Assembly: GCA_012931725.1 (NCBI GenBank)
Contig: CM022955.1
Coordinates: forward strand, 14,790,570-14,854,569
Direction of reading: 5' to 3'
Length of the DNA stretch: 64,000 nt
From: Litsea cubeba
Lineage: Eukaryota; Streptophyta; Magnoliopsida; Laurales; Lauraceae
Both the position numbers and the translations under genes were made by a program. Shown one piece after another: positions 24,169 to 34,334 of this stretch. The notes under the pieces were generated by a model. It was not told where the DNA came from and ran no database searches. It saw nothing but the letters and a program-made list of their open reading frames with translations. The stretch's first letter is position 1; each line of letters starts with the position of its first letter.

Positions 24169-26859
24169 CTAATCCTGGTAGGCAGGATCAACAAGAGGAA
24201 TTTCTTCCTTATCAGCTGGTGCAATTTCCAAGAATGGCTTTAATTTTTGGCCATTGACTTTGAACGTCTGGCCATCCTTAGGATCATAAATCTCAACAAC
24301 ACCGTACGAAAACACTTCTTTTACAATGAATGGTCCAGTCCAACGAGAGGTAAGTTTGCCAGGAAATAATTGAAGCCTAGAATCATAAAGGAGGACCTTC
24401 TGCTCAAGGTGAAAGGATTTTCGCAGAATGTTTTTATCATGAAAGATCTTGGTCCTCTCTTTATAAATTCTTGAGTTTGCATAGGCTTCCCTGCGCAACT
24501 CATCCAATTCATTTAATTGCAGTTTCCTCTTGTTCCCATCTTTATTCATATCAAAGTTAAACTGCTTAATGGCCCAGTAAGCTTTGTGTTCCAGTTCCAT
24601 CGGGAGGTGGCATGCTTTCCCATAGATGAGTTGGTAGGGAGACATTCCGATTGGAGTCTTAAAAGCAGTCCGGTAAGCCCATAAAGCATCATTCAATCTC
24701 ATTGACCAATCTTTCTGATTAGGGCTTACTGTAGTCTCCAATATTCTTTTAATTTCTCGATTCGACACTTCCACTTGCCCACTCGTTTGTGGGTGATAAG
24801 GGGTAGACACTTTATGGGTGATCCCATATTGTTTCATCAGGGCTTCAAATGCCCGATTGCAAAAGTACAAACCCCCATCACTAATGATGGCTCGTGGAGT
24901 ACCAAAACGAGAAAATATATTTTCTTTCAGAAATTTCTGGACTATTTTAGAATCATTCTCCCGGTAGGGAATAGCCTCTATCCACTTGGACACATAATCC
25001 ACAGCCACTAAGATATAGATATAACCAAAACTCGAAGGAAATGGACCCATAAAATCAATGCCCCATACATCAAAAAGCTCAACTACCAGAATGGGATTTA
25101 GTGGCATCATGTTTCTTTTGGAAATTTTGCCTAACTTCTGGCAGCGATCACAGGCTTTGCAAAAATTATAAACATCCTTATACAATGTGGGCCAATAGAA
25201 ACCACTTTGAAGAATCTTATGAATTGTCTTTTTACTTGAAAAGTGGCCCCCACATGCCTGTGTATGAGAAAAGGAGATGACACTGTGTATCTCATTATCC
25301 GGCACGCATCTCCTAATTATTTGGTCTGGACAGTATTTAAACAGATATGGATCATCCCAGAAAAAATATTGAATCTGTGAAAAGAAAGAATTCCTATCTT
25401 GCTTGGTCCAATGGTCAGGAGTGTTGCCCGTAGCAATATAGTTTGCAATATCAGCGTACCAAGGGGATTGATGTACCGCAAAAAGATGTTCATCCGGGAA
25501 ACTGTCCCAGATCGGTGTCGGTTCAATGGTGTCGGAAAGAACTGGCCTAGATAGATGATCAGCCACGACATTCTCTACTCCCTTCTTATCCTTAATTTCT
25601 AAGTTAAATTCTTGGAGTAGGAGGATCCATCTAATGAGTCTGGGCTTAGCATCCTTCTTTAAGAGAAGGTACTTTAGCGCAGAGTGATCAGTGAAGACAA
25701 TAATCTTGGATCCAATCAAGTAGAACCGAAACTTGTCAAGTGCAAAGACCACTGCCAGCAATTCTTTCTCAGTGGTTGAATAGTTGATCTGTCCACTATT
25801 CAAGCTCCTACTTGCATAAGAAATCACGAAAGGTTTCTTATCCTTACGTTGCCCCAAGACAGCCCCAACCGCATAATCGCTAGCATCACACATAATCTCA
25901 AAGGGCAAAGTCCAATTTGGAGGCTGCATAATCGGTGCGGACGTCAACATGCTTTTCAATTTATCAAATGCTTCTTTGCATGCCTCAGTCCAGTTAAATT
26001 CTGCCTCTTTGGAAAGCAGGTTACAGAGAGGTCTGGATATGGAACTGAAGTCTTTGATAAACCTCCTGTAAAAGCCTGCATGCTCTAAAAAGGATCTAAC
26101 ATCTCGTACGGTTTTGGGAGTGGGCAAATCGGCGATCAAATATATTTTGGACTTGTCAACTTCCAATCCTCTTTCCGACACAATGTGACCGAGGACAATT
26201 CCCTGACGAACCATGAAATGACACTTTTCCCAATTTAGCACAAGGTTCTTTTCTTCGCATCTAGTGAGGACCTTTTCTAGGTTGCTCAAACAGTCCTCAA
26301 ATGAATCACCAAACACAGAGAAATCATCCATGAAGACCTCCAAAATTCGCTCCACCATATCGCTGAAAATACTCAGCATACATCTCTGAAATGTTGCAGG
26401 AGCATTACATAACCCAAAAGGCATTCGCCGGTAGGCGAAAGTACCGAAAGGACATGTAAATGTGGTTTTCTCATAGTCTTCCGGGGCGATTTCAATCTGG
26501 TTATACCCGGAATATCCATCTAGAAAACAATAATAATGGTGGCCAGCTACCCTTTCCAAAATCTGATCCATGAAGGGTAGAGGGAAGTGATCCTTACGTG
26601 TAACTGCATTTAATTTTCTATAGTCTATGCAAACCCTCCACCCCGTGGGTACTCGGGTGGGGACAAGTTCATCTTGAGCGTTCTTGACTACAGTAACGCC
26701 GGTTTTTTTCGGGACGACCTGGGTAGGGCTAACCCATTGACTATCCGAGATTGGATAGATGATACCCATATCCAGGAGTTTAAGCACCTCAGCCCGTACG
26801 ACTTCCTGCATGGTAGGATTGAGCCGGCGTTGGTCTACATGGTTTAGCATCATCTTCAA
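24169..26859 (-). CDS. pol: element B pol: reverse transcriptase, RNase H and integrase
   Basis: An 896-codon open frame. The RT palm lies at about residues 40-230, with YRKLNAVTRKDHFPLPF, a CFLDGYSGYNQI block (first catalytic Asp), MPFGLCNAPATFQR and FMDDF at about 176-180. RNase H at about 300-440 includes ISYASRSLNSGQ and FTDHSALKYLL. The integrase HHCC zinc region is at about 530-575, ending CKACDRCQKLG. The integrase core at about 595-710 has GIDFMGP (Asp), IISDGG (Asp) and GQVEVSNRE (Glu), so the DDE triad is present. Its C-terminal part follows to residue 896. The true polyprotein begins further upstream; this frame is separated from the 26789-27190 segment by a one-frame shift near 26830-26850. 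The enzyme copies and integrates the element in the nucleus after reverse transcription in particles. Confidence 0.92.
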   Translation of the reverse strand: MKMMLNHVDQRRLNPTMQEVVRAEVLKLLDMGIIYPISDSQWVSPTQVVPKKTGVTVVKNAQDELVPTRVPTGWRVCIDYRKLNAVTRKDHFPLPFMDQILERVAGHHYYCFLDGYSGYNQIEIAPEDYEKTTFTCPFGTFAYRRMPFGLCNAPATFQRCMLSIFSDMVERILEVFMDDFSVFGDSFEDCLSNLEKVLTRCEEKNLVLNWEKCHFMVRQGIVLGHIVSERGLEVDKSKIYLIADLPTPKTVRDVRSFLEHAGFYRRFIKDFSSISRPLCNLLSKEAEFNWTEACKEAFDKLKSMLTSAPIMQPPNWTLPFEIMCDASDYAVGAVLGQRKDKKPFVISYASRSLNSGQINYSTTEKELLAVVFALDKFRFYLIGSKIIVFTDHSALKYLLLKKDAKPRLIRWILLLQEFNLEIKDKKGVENVVADHLSRPVLSDTIEPTPIWDSFPDEHLFAVHQSPWYADIANYIATGNTPDHWTKQDRNSFFSQIQYFFWDDPYLFKYCPDQIIRRCVPDNEIHSVISFSHTQACGGHFSSKKTIHKILQSGFYWPTLYKDVYNFCKACDRCQKLGKISKRNMMPLNPILVVELFDVWGIDFMGPFPSSFGYIYILVAVDYVSKWIEAIPYRENDSKIVQKFLKENIFSRFGTPRAIISDGGLYFCNRAFEALMKQYGITHKVSTPYHPQTSGQVEVSNREIKRILETTVSPNQKDWSMRLNDALWAYRTAFKTPIGMSPYQLIYGKACHLPMELEHKAYWAIKQFNFDMNKDGNKRKLQLNELDELRREAYANSRIYKERTKIFHDKNILRKSFHLEQKVLLYDSRLQLFPGKLTSRWTGPFIVKEVFSYGVVEIYDPKDGQTFKVNGQKLKPFLEIAPADKEEIPLVDPAYQD

Positions 26860-27190
26860 GGTAGATGCAATGCGTACACACTAAAGGATCAATTCCCTTA
26901 ATATCTGCCACATTCCAGGCAATTGCACTTCTATGCTGTTTGAGTATGTTTAACATTTGCCCCTCTTGGTCCTCAGTAAGAAGTGAAGAAATAACCACAG
27001 GATATGTTTTTTCATCCCCAAGGTAAGCATATCGCAGGTTCGATGGGAGGGGCTTCAACTCAGGCTTGGGCGGATTCCCCTGAGATGGAAGAGTTGGCAT
27101 ACCAGATGGTACAAGCTCCTCAAAATGGGGTTTCCATACTGCATGGGTATCCTCAACAGTGTCATCTTGAAAGTCCTCAAGATAGCCCAT
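26789..27190 (-). pseudogene. element B pol, protease-RT linker, frame-shifted from RT
   Basis: About 130 codons of the linker that precedes RT in Athila-type polyproteins (contains AYLGDEKTYPVVISSLLTED and CIYLEDDAKP). The frame then runs into nonsense residues, because a small indel near 26840 moves the RT into another frame. At its upstream side it is separated from the protease segment by a single in-frame TGA at 27197-27199. Confidence 0.75.
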
Positions 27191-27196
27191 GTCCTC

Positions 27197-27823
27197 TCAA
27201 GTCAAAAGTAGTGCAACATGGGAGTTAATGCACTCCTCAAGATAATCCACAACCAATATATCAATAAAATCTACATTATGGTAGTCAGTTTCGCAATCCC
27301 TCGGTTGTTTGCACATTTGAAAGATATCAAGGTCCAAGGTCATGTTTCCGAAAGACAATTTGAGCCTTCCACTCCGGCAACTGATTAGTGCGTTGGAAGT
27401 GGCCAAGAATGGTCTTCCCAGAATGACTGATATTTCAACACTTTCATTCCGTACTGGCTCAGTATCCAGCACGTAAAAATCCACTGGGAAGTAAAAGTGC
27501 TCAATCTGTACCAAAATATCTTCTATTACCCCTCTCGGTTTCTTAACAGATCGATCGGCGAGTTGAAGAGTAGTTCTGGTTGGTTTTAACTCGCCAAGCC
27601 CCAGTTGCTCATAAACTGAGTAAGGTAATAGATTTACACTCGCTCCAAGGTCTAGCAAAGCTTGACCTATCCGGTGGTTTCCAATAACACATGAGATGGT
27701 GGGGCATCCCGGATCTTTGTATTTGGGAGGAGTGGTCTGAGTCAGGTATGCACTTACCTGCTCAGTGAGAAACACTTTCTTTGGAACATGAACCCTACGC
27801 TTAGCAGTGCAAAGATCTTTCAA
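27197..27823 (-). pseudogene. element B aspartic protease segment
   Basis: A retroviral-type aspartic protease with the active-site motif LLDLGASVNLLP (Asp-Leu-Gly in place of Asp-Ser/Thr-Gly, normal for Athila). The ILGRPFLATSNALI block near the C-terminal side is the second conserved protease motif. The frame is the same as the segment 27833-28195; a stop TAA at 27833-27835 separates them. It is part of a once continuous gag-pol frame, now broken. Confidence 0.8.
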
Positions 27824-27832
27824 GAATTTAGC

Positions 27833-28195
27833 TTAGGTGGGGACCTGTTTAATAGGATCCAGCAGAGGAATATTGATCCTGACTTCTTTGAAAACATCCA
27901 AAATCTCTTGGTTTGGGATCTTTTGTCTGGGACGGGTTAACCTTAGAGGGAAAAGGGCAACGGGTTTGATAGTCATAGGGTCAGGACCTTTTTCAATGTC
28001 AACAACAGTCTTTGCATTAGTGCTATCCTTTTCTTTTTCAATTTTCTCTTTCGAATCCAAGGAGACATGTTGTTTATGTTTTTTCGGAATATCTTGAAGT
28101 TCTTTGCCACTTCGTAGAGTGACAGCCTGAACATGCTCCTGATAATTAGGGTTAGTTACTTCGGACACTTTAAACTGGCCTTTAGGGTTTGGCAA
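27833..28195 (-). pseudogene. element B gag-protease linker segment
   Basis: About 120 codons containing VQAVTLRSGKELQD, a conserved Athila motif between the gag zinc knuckle and the protease, then a Lys/Glu-rich stretch. It ends in an in-frame stop within the run leading to the protease segment. Confidence 0.7.
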
Positions 28196-28328
28196 GGGTT
28201 AGGCTGGAAAGGTTCCTTTCCCCTGACCTTGAAGGCTACGTTTGATTTGCTCGACAGATGTTTCTAACCTTTGAATAGCCTGTTGATTGTTCTGAATTAA
28301 TAGCCTGCTGGTTATTCTGAATAATCTG

Positions 28329-29685
28329 TTAATTATTATGCAGGCTCTGCATAAACTGCTGCTGAGATTGTATCAGTGTATTGAGTGATTCCTCCAATGA
28401 CCTATTCTGGGCCTGTGGTGCATAAGATGTATTATGCTGTGGATTCACATATGCACCAGAATTTGATGGTCTTTGGGGATTATACTCAGGAGTAGCATTT
28501 GGTTCGTTCCTCCAGCTGAAATTTGGGTGGTTCCGCCACGAAGGATTGTACGTGTTCCCCACGGTATTTGTATTGAATGGATTTTGAAAAGAATTCAAAG
28601 CGTTAGCCTGTTCCTGAATTGCTTCTTGTAAGGCAGGTCCAGTTGGACAATCTACCGACATATGATTTTCGGAAGCACAAATACCACAAACCATGACTGC
28701 ATCCTTGTTCTTTCCAAGTTTCAGGGTTTCGAATTCTCTCGTGAGTGCCGTAAGTTTGGCTTGAATGTCTATTTGATTATTCACATGATATAGACCTCCA
28801 CTCTTAGACTGATTCAATCCCCTGGAATGATCTACCCCCTTAGAGGAGGCCCATTTTTGTGCATTTTCTGCCATTAATTCCAAAAATGCCCATGCTTCAT
28901 CTGGTGTTTTTTTGGTCGAATTGACCATTGCACATCATCTCAATGAATTGACGTGTCTCAAGAGTGAGGTTTTCAATGAAGATCTCAATGAGACGGTGTG
29001 TTTCATACCCATGATGTGGACATTCAAGGATCAATTCGTTGAACCGTTCCCAACACTTAAAGTAGGGCTCTTTCTGATTTTGCCCGAACATTATGATTTC
29101 CTTCTTTAAGGTGTTGGTTTTGTGCTGTGGGAAGAACTTTTTCAGGAATTCGGTGACACAGGCATTCCAGGTATTAATTAAATTAGGCCTAAGTGTGTGG
29201 AGCCAAGCCTTAGCCTTTTCCTTTAAAGAAAAATGAAATAATTTGAGTTTGAACACATCTAGCACCACGTTTTGCAGTTGAAGTGTAGCACATACTTCAT
29301 CGAATTCCCTCAAATGTAAGTATGCACTTTCAGATTCTAGCCCGTGAAACTTGGGCAGAAGTTGGATCATACCAGGCTTGATTTCATATTGACCCGCAAT
29401 GGCGGGTAACACAATGCACGATGGTATGGTGTGTCGTGCTGGATTCAAAAGATCACATAATTTCCTTGGTGGCTGGTTCACCTCCACCCCGTTGCGGTCC
29501 CCATTTGGATTTGTGGCAGGCCCACCATTGTTGGGGTTGCTACCGGACCCACTTGACATGTTAGAAAACCTTGATGGACTAAGAGATTGAGGAGAGTCGT
29601 AGATTCTTATAAGTTCTTTGATTGGGGACTCTTTTCTTTGTAACCGATGCGTTGAGTCTCTTTGCCAACTAAACTTCTTGCTCAT
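28329..29685 (-). pseudogene. gag: element B gag (capsid and zinc knuckle), frameshifted
   Basis: Starts at ATG 29685 (MSKKFSWQRDSTHRL). The capsid-like region (residues about 80-260) has ESAYLHLREFDEVCATL, FSLKEKAKAWLHTL and RFNELILECPHHGYE, typical of Retrotrans_gag. A run of seven T bases near 28907-28913 coincides with a frameshift; gag continues from 28928 in the next frame with TPDEAWAFLELMAENAQKW. A CCHC zinc knuckle (CGICASENHMSVDC) follows, then an Asn/Pro/Gln-rich tail. It ends at a stop near 28329. Gag would pack the RNA in cytoplasmic particles. Confidence 0.85.
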
Positions 29686-29699
29686 GCACAAATGGTGTG

Positions 29700-30255
29700 A
29701 GCAAGTTGGAGAGGGTTAGTACTTTCTTTTTGTTTTTTTTTTCTTTTTTTTTTGTGAAAAATAAATGAGAAAAACCTAGCCTACACAAGAAACAACGGAG
29801 TTAATATCCTCGGGTTGAAAAGTTTCCCTAGGTTCACCAATCTGTCCCTATGAAACAAACCTGGCCAGTTCAGCCCCCAGGTAAGGGTAGGATCACGAAT
29901 GGACCCGTTTGAAGGACCCTTGCCTAGAACAGTCTAACTGTCTCCACACTCTGGACAAGGCTTTGCTTCGGCACCGAGATGATCAAGGACAACGATTAGG
30001 TCACTTTCAGTTTACTTTCTTCCAAAAGGACTTAAAACAAGTTGGAAAATAAAGTAACTTTGCCAATTCTTAGAAAGTTTCTAAAAATTCAATGATGTGC
30101 ATTTTCTAATTAGCAATCCATGCACTTTCCTAATCCAATTTGGGGCGGTTTAACATTCCATGCATGCACCTCCTATATCTAGAAAGATGCCTAAAATAGC
30201 ACACCCATAATGCAATGTAAATAAGGAAAGTTAGAAGAGTTACCTTATATGGCGC
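29700..30255 (-). other. element B leader between primer site and gag
   Basis: Untranslated leader, about 0.55 kb, nearly the same as the 18240-18769 leader of element A. Both contain 'gttcagcccccaggtaaggg' and 'ctccacactctggacaaggc'. A shared leader is expected if A uses B-type particles, because packaging signals usually lie here. Confidence 0.75.
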
Positions 30256-30273
30256 TCCCCGGCAACGGCGCCA
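30256..30273 (-). other. primer-binding site of element B (tRNA-Asp type)
   Basis: Identical 18-mer to that of A, minus strand TGGCGCCGTTGCCGGGGA, 6 nt from the 5' LTR. Confidence 0.88.
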
Positions 30274-30279
30274 AAAACT

Positions 30280-33012
30280 TGATCGGACCCCAAGTGTAGG
30301 ATGCGATTGTAGTAATAAAACTGGTGAGACCAGGTCGATCCACATGGAGCTTTTAAAAATAAGGCTTTCCAACGTTTTCACCTGCCCTAAATTAAAAATC
30401 TAAATCTTAGCCTAAATTTTAGAAAAGTACATTAATCATTCCTACTTTAAATTAAATACATTTCCAAAAATAAAACTTCCTAAATCTAAAATGAATCACA
30501 AGTTGTTACAAAAGAATACACAAATTAGAACATTAAATTAGAAACAAGCCAAAAACTTACCAAAAATAAAACTAAGAAGCTAAATTTGAAACAAAATAAA
30601 CCTAAGTTAGAGACCAAATTAATCAAAATATGCTCAATCAAAGATTAGTGACAAATCAAATCAATCAAAAAAAAAAAACAACCTACTTTCTAAAATTAGC
30701 ATGAAAACATTACTAAATTAGTTTTCTAAATTAGAAACTAGGTTAGGTAATTAGGGTTAGTATATTTTCTAAGTTAGTGAACTGAATTAATCACTCACTA
30801 AAGTTAAGGACTTTCCAAATAAATAAAGATTTACAAATCATAACAATTTTAGAAAGCATTAAGTCAATCATACCTTACATTAGAATTTCCAAATATTAAG
30901 AAGCTTCCTAAGTTAAAATGTTCAATTAAAAAAAATTAGAAAGATCTTTTATTTCTGGAAATTATCTAAATAATCAAAAAATACAAAATTAGAAACAAAT
31001 CCTAAAGTTAGAAAGTTAGTAATGCAATGTATGCCATGAGATGTTAGAAAATTCTAAGGCTAGAAAACTAGTATGCAGGGCTGTTTTTATGCATGATTTT
31101 TTTTAATCTAATGCAACCTAAAACTGAGTTTAATGGCTGGATTTTGAACTACAATGATGCATGAATCAAATAAAAAAAACGGAAGTGAAAAACGATTTAA
31201 AACGAATGAGATATGAGTGCATGAACACGACCTAAAAAAGAAATCTGTGCAGGAATTCTGCACATAGGTGAGTCCGACTAGCCATGTTTGAGCCACTGGT
31301 TCACCATCTTTCCAAATTTATTTTTGCTTGAAATTCTGGGGTTTGAAAGTACACTGATCAAACTTTAATTTTCCCAAGTTTCATTGAAAAATAATGTGTT
31401 TTGTTCAGGTTTCTAATTACAAACTTTTCACACAAAATCTGTCCTAAAATTCCTGCAACAATGTGTTGAATTGTGCACTTTATATTGGATTGGGATCCAA
31501 ATTTTCAAAAACAATATATGGCCGAAATTATTGACTCAAATCTCTGGTTTTTCTTGCTTATTCAATTTAAAACTCTAATTCCAGCAACTTAAATATATCT
31601 AAACTCCACTAATATGAAAATGCATGCAATGCAAACTAGTTCCAACCATAAACTATGCATACAAATTCACATAAACAAATAAGAAGCATAGAAGAAAAGA
31701 AAAACAAAAAGTACTTGAATTTAAATGTGTAGTGCAAAAAACAATAAATGTGTGGATTGCATAAAATTAAATGTGTGGAATTAACAATAAATTGTGTGGA
31801 TTTTTCAATAAATGTAAATGTGTGGGAATTGCACTAAAAATAAATGTGTGATAAGTGTGCTCTTTTTTTTTTATTCTCAAACCGGGTTCATAATTACCTA
31901 TTTCATGCCCTTAGGATCTTAGGTTGTCAATCCAAGAACAACAACAAAGGAACCACAATTCAAGCATTAATCACATAAGAAAAAGAATAAAAAAAATCAC
32001 ACTTTTACTAATATGCAATGTTTTTACATAAAAGATGGATAATTAAAATTTCAAAAAATAATTACATACTAGGATGAAAGGAACCTCTCTAGTTGAAGCA
32101 TCAAGTTGGGATAAGCCTTCTTGAAAAGAGATGGGCTATGGTAGAGAAAGGAGATAGGTAGAATGGTGGAGGAATTACATTAGTGAGGGTGGCTTTTTCC
32201 TTCATGAAAGGAGTGGACGTCCAAGGGCCTCTTTAAATAGGGTACAGGCTGCCCTATTCTTTTTCCCTAGTCCCTTCTTTGTTGCAAGAATCTTCTTCAC
32301 TTAGTAAGTCTTCTCCTTTCTTTTCTCCATTCTATCTTCATGCAAATGTCATATTTCCTTCTTTAGCAAATCTTCCTTAGACTTGACATTTATGAGAGAT
32401 ACATCAGGTGGCAAGCTCTAAGTTGGAATCAAAAGAAAATTGAATGCCCAATATGTGTAGATTCTTTCCACTTTTATCTCTTTGGTAATCTTCTTTCTTG
32501 ATTTGGCCCTTCATGGATTTTCTTTCATTATCTTGAATTATCTTCAAAATTAACTTGAAATTTTGTGCAAAGAAAGTGGACCCCTCTCTTGGACGCCCCG
32601 CATGTGTGACCTACACATGAGCATGTGTGAGACCCTTTTTTTCTCATTTCCCGGAAGCCAAAAAAAAAATTAAAATAAATAAATTTCATGTGAAAAGACA
32701 AATTTGTTAATTCACAATTGCATGGCTGCGGGCCCATCTCTCATGAAATGATGAATGAATGCACCTGATGATTAATTAATTTCATGAGAAAAACACGTTT
32801 GAAAAAATCTTTCCAAAAATAAAATTAAAAGTGGCAGGTTTCATGATTTGATGCAAAAATGATGGTTTTTGAGCAAATTATGCATGAATGTACTACAATG
32901 GATAAAAAATGTATAAAATCATGATATGACAGAAAATGAGGCTCTCTTGTCTTGATAAGTCCTTAAACTTACCAAAAATAACCATGAAAATGTGCATTTT
33001 AAGGACTTATCA
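30280..33012 (-). repeat. right LTR of element B (5' LTR)
   Basis: 2733 bp, TGATCGG...TTATCA; matches the left LTR with scattered substitutions and small indels. This is the promoter-bearing LTR for the minus-strand transcript. Confidence 0.92.
32231..32239 (-). promoter_or_regulatory. TATA-box candidate in 5' LTR of B
   Basis: The minus strand reads CTATTTAAAG in a GC-richer context; the same site is at about 21817-21825 in the other LTR. It is the best TATA candidate for gag-pol transcription. Confidence 0.45.
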
Positions 33013-33017
33013 GAAAT

Positions 33018-33944
33018 AGCAAGGTGAGTGAAAGATTCTTAGTGCTTTCCATGTGCAAAATTGCAATCCCGCGTAGAAATTATAGCACCAACTTTCATAG
33101 GCCATATCGTCCTCATTTTAGCTCCGATTGACACAATCTTGGATTCTAAAATATCTACTCGAAAATAGCTTTCCAATGGTGTATAGATTGCACCAATCCA
33201 ACGGTTGGATTAAGAGTTATGACCATTTTAATCTTGCTGCCCCTGAAAAATTTGAGAATACTTGTGTACATATGGAATGCTAGTTGTGCAATGGGGTGTG
33301 TGGGACCCATGTGGACATCCAAAGGGATCTTGGGATCTTTCTTTCCTTGTTTCTTGACTTTCCTTCCATCTTTAGTTTACTTACAAGCTTCTTTGATTGA
33401 CTGGTCAACTCTTCTAGCACACTTTCCTTTCTTGATTTTTGAGTTTTCAAACTTAGTAAGAATTAGATCTTACCAAATCTGAAGTTTCCTTTCTTGATCT
33501 TGAGATCACAAATCTAGCTTTCCATTGTTGACTTTTCAAACTCTCCAAAAATACCAAGATATGTGGGTCCACTATGAAAGATGTCCTGCCCTTGATCTCT
33601 CTCAAATTTCACCAATGTGGGTCCCATTCTTAATTTCTCCTACACAAATTTAAACAAATGGATTCAAGAATAATTCTATGTAAGGAATTTAAATGGACGA
33701 TACATGGGATCCTACTTGATGCACACAAAATAACCGACTTTCCAAAAATAAATCTCCAAAAATGACAGGTTTCATGAATTTATGCAAAAAGTGTGATTTT
33801 TTAGCAAATTACGCATGAATGCACTACAATGGACCCTAAATGCATAAAAACATGATTTGACACTAAATAAAGCTCTTTAACATTGATAAGCCCTTAAATT
33901 AGTTCAAAATGTGTATGAAAATGTGCGCTTTTGAGGACTCATCA
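33018..33944 (-). repeat. right LTR of element A, remaining part
   Basis: Continues the A LTR from 'agcaaggtgagtg' to GGACTCATCA, matching 12602-13541 of the left LTR. It ends just before the second GCGAG. Confidence 0.9.
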
Positions 33945-33965
33945 GCGAGCACGTCTCGGTGGCAT
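33945..33965 (-). pseudogene. start of the degraded gypsy gag relic
   Basis: Minus-strand ATG at 33965-33963 opens MPPRRAR, which then continues across the A insertion at 11542. These are the first seven codons of the oldest retroelement layer in the nest; its leader probably lies in 33966-34320. Confidence 0.5.
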
Positions 33966-34325
33966 TTTCATCTTCAAAATGACGTCCAAAGGTAGGAACA
34001 TATCTCGCAGTCAAGGATCCACAATGTATCCAAAACAAAGACTATATCATCATTATACTATTTTCTAGCAATAAGTAACAACGGTCTTAAGTTGGGGCTT
34101 AATTGTCAACAAGAGGGTAGGGATAGATTCGCCACAATGATACTAAGAAACAAGCAATACGTAAGGCAAAATGGAGTGAATTGAAGAAAACAAAAGAATC
34201 CAAGTCTCTTTATTTATTTTACGCACTATCCATTGTCTGCCTTACTATAGTACACTATTACAATTTATAGAAAACTGATTTCTTTTAATGGGATTGCAAT
34301 AAAATGAATTATCATACTCATTACA
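33966..34325. other. probable leader or LTR debris of the oldest gypsy layer
   Basis: AT-rich, no ORF. It lies upstream of the relic gag start on the minus strand and so should be its leader, but I find no clear primer site or LTR edge. Confidence 0.35.
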
Positions 34326-34334
34326 TAATTATTT

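Larger units (their letters stand above)
19850..33012 (-). mobile_element. element B: Athila-like Ty3/gypsy retrotransposon
   Basis: 13163 bp with LTRs 19850-22595 and 30280-33012 and target duplication GAAAT. On the minus strand the order is 5' LTR, tRNA-Asp primer site, gag, protease, RT, RNase H, integrase, a 1.6-kb spacer, polypurine tract and 3' LTR. The RT signature FMDDFSVFG, the primer type and the large LTRs fit the Athila clade. An Athila env-like ORF is not visible in the spacer. The copy is defective: frameshifts in gag and before RT and several in-frame stops, although the 896-codon RT-RH-IN frame is open. Confidence 0.9.
11543..33944 (-). mobile_element. element A: non-autonomous Athila-like LTR retrotransposon, split by element B
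   Basis: The left LTR is 11543-13541. The right LTR is in two parts, 18794-19849 and 33018-33944, because element B sits in it. Without B the element is about 9.2 kb; a further 1.4 kb is a DNA transposon. On the minus strand a tRNA-Asp-type primer site follows the 5' (right) LTR, a purine tract precedes the 3' (left) LTR, and one unknown ORF lies behind the primer site. No gag zinc knuckle, protease, RT, RNase H or integrase is present, so A must have moved with enzymes from elsewhere. Its LTR ends, primer site and the roughly 2-kb region before the 3' LTR closely resemble those of element B, making a B-type element the likely helper. Confidence 0.85.
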
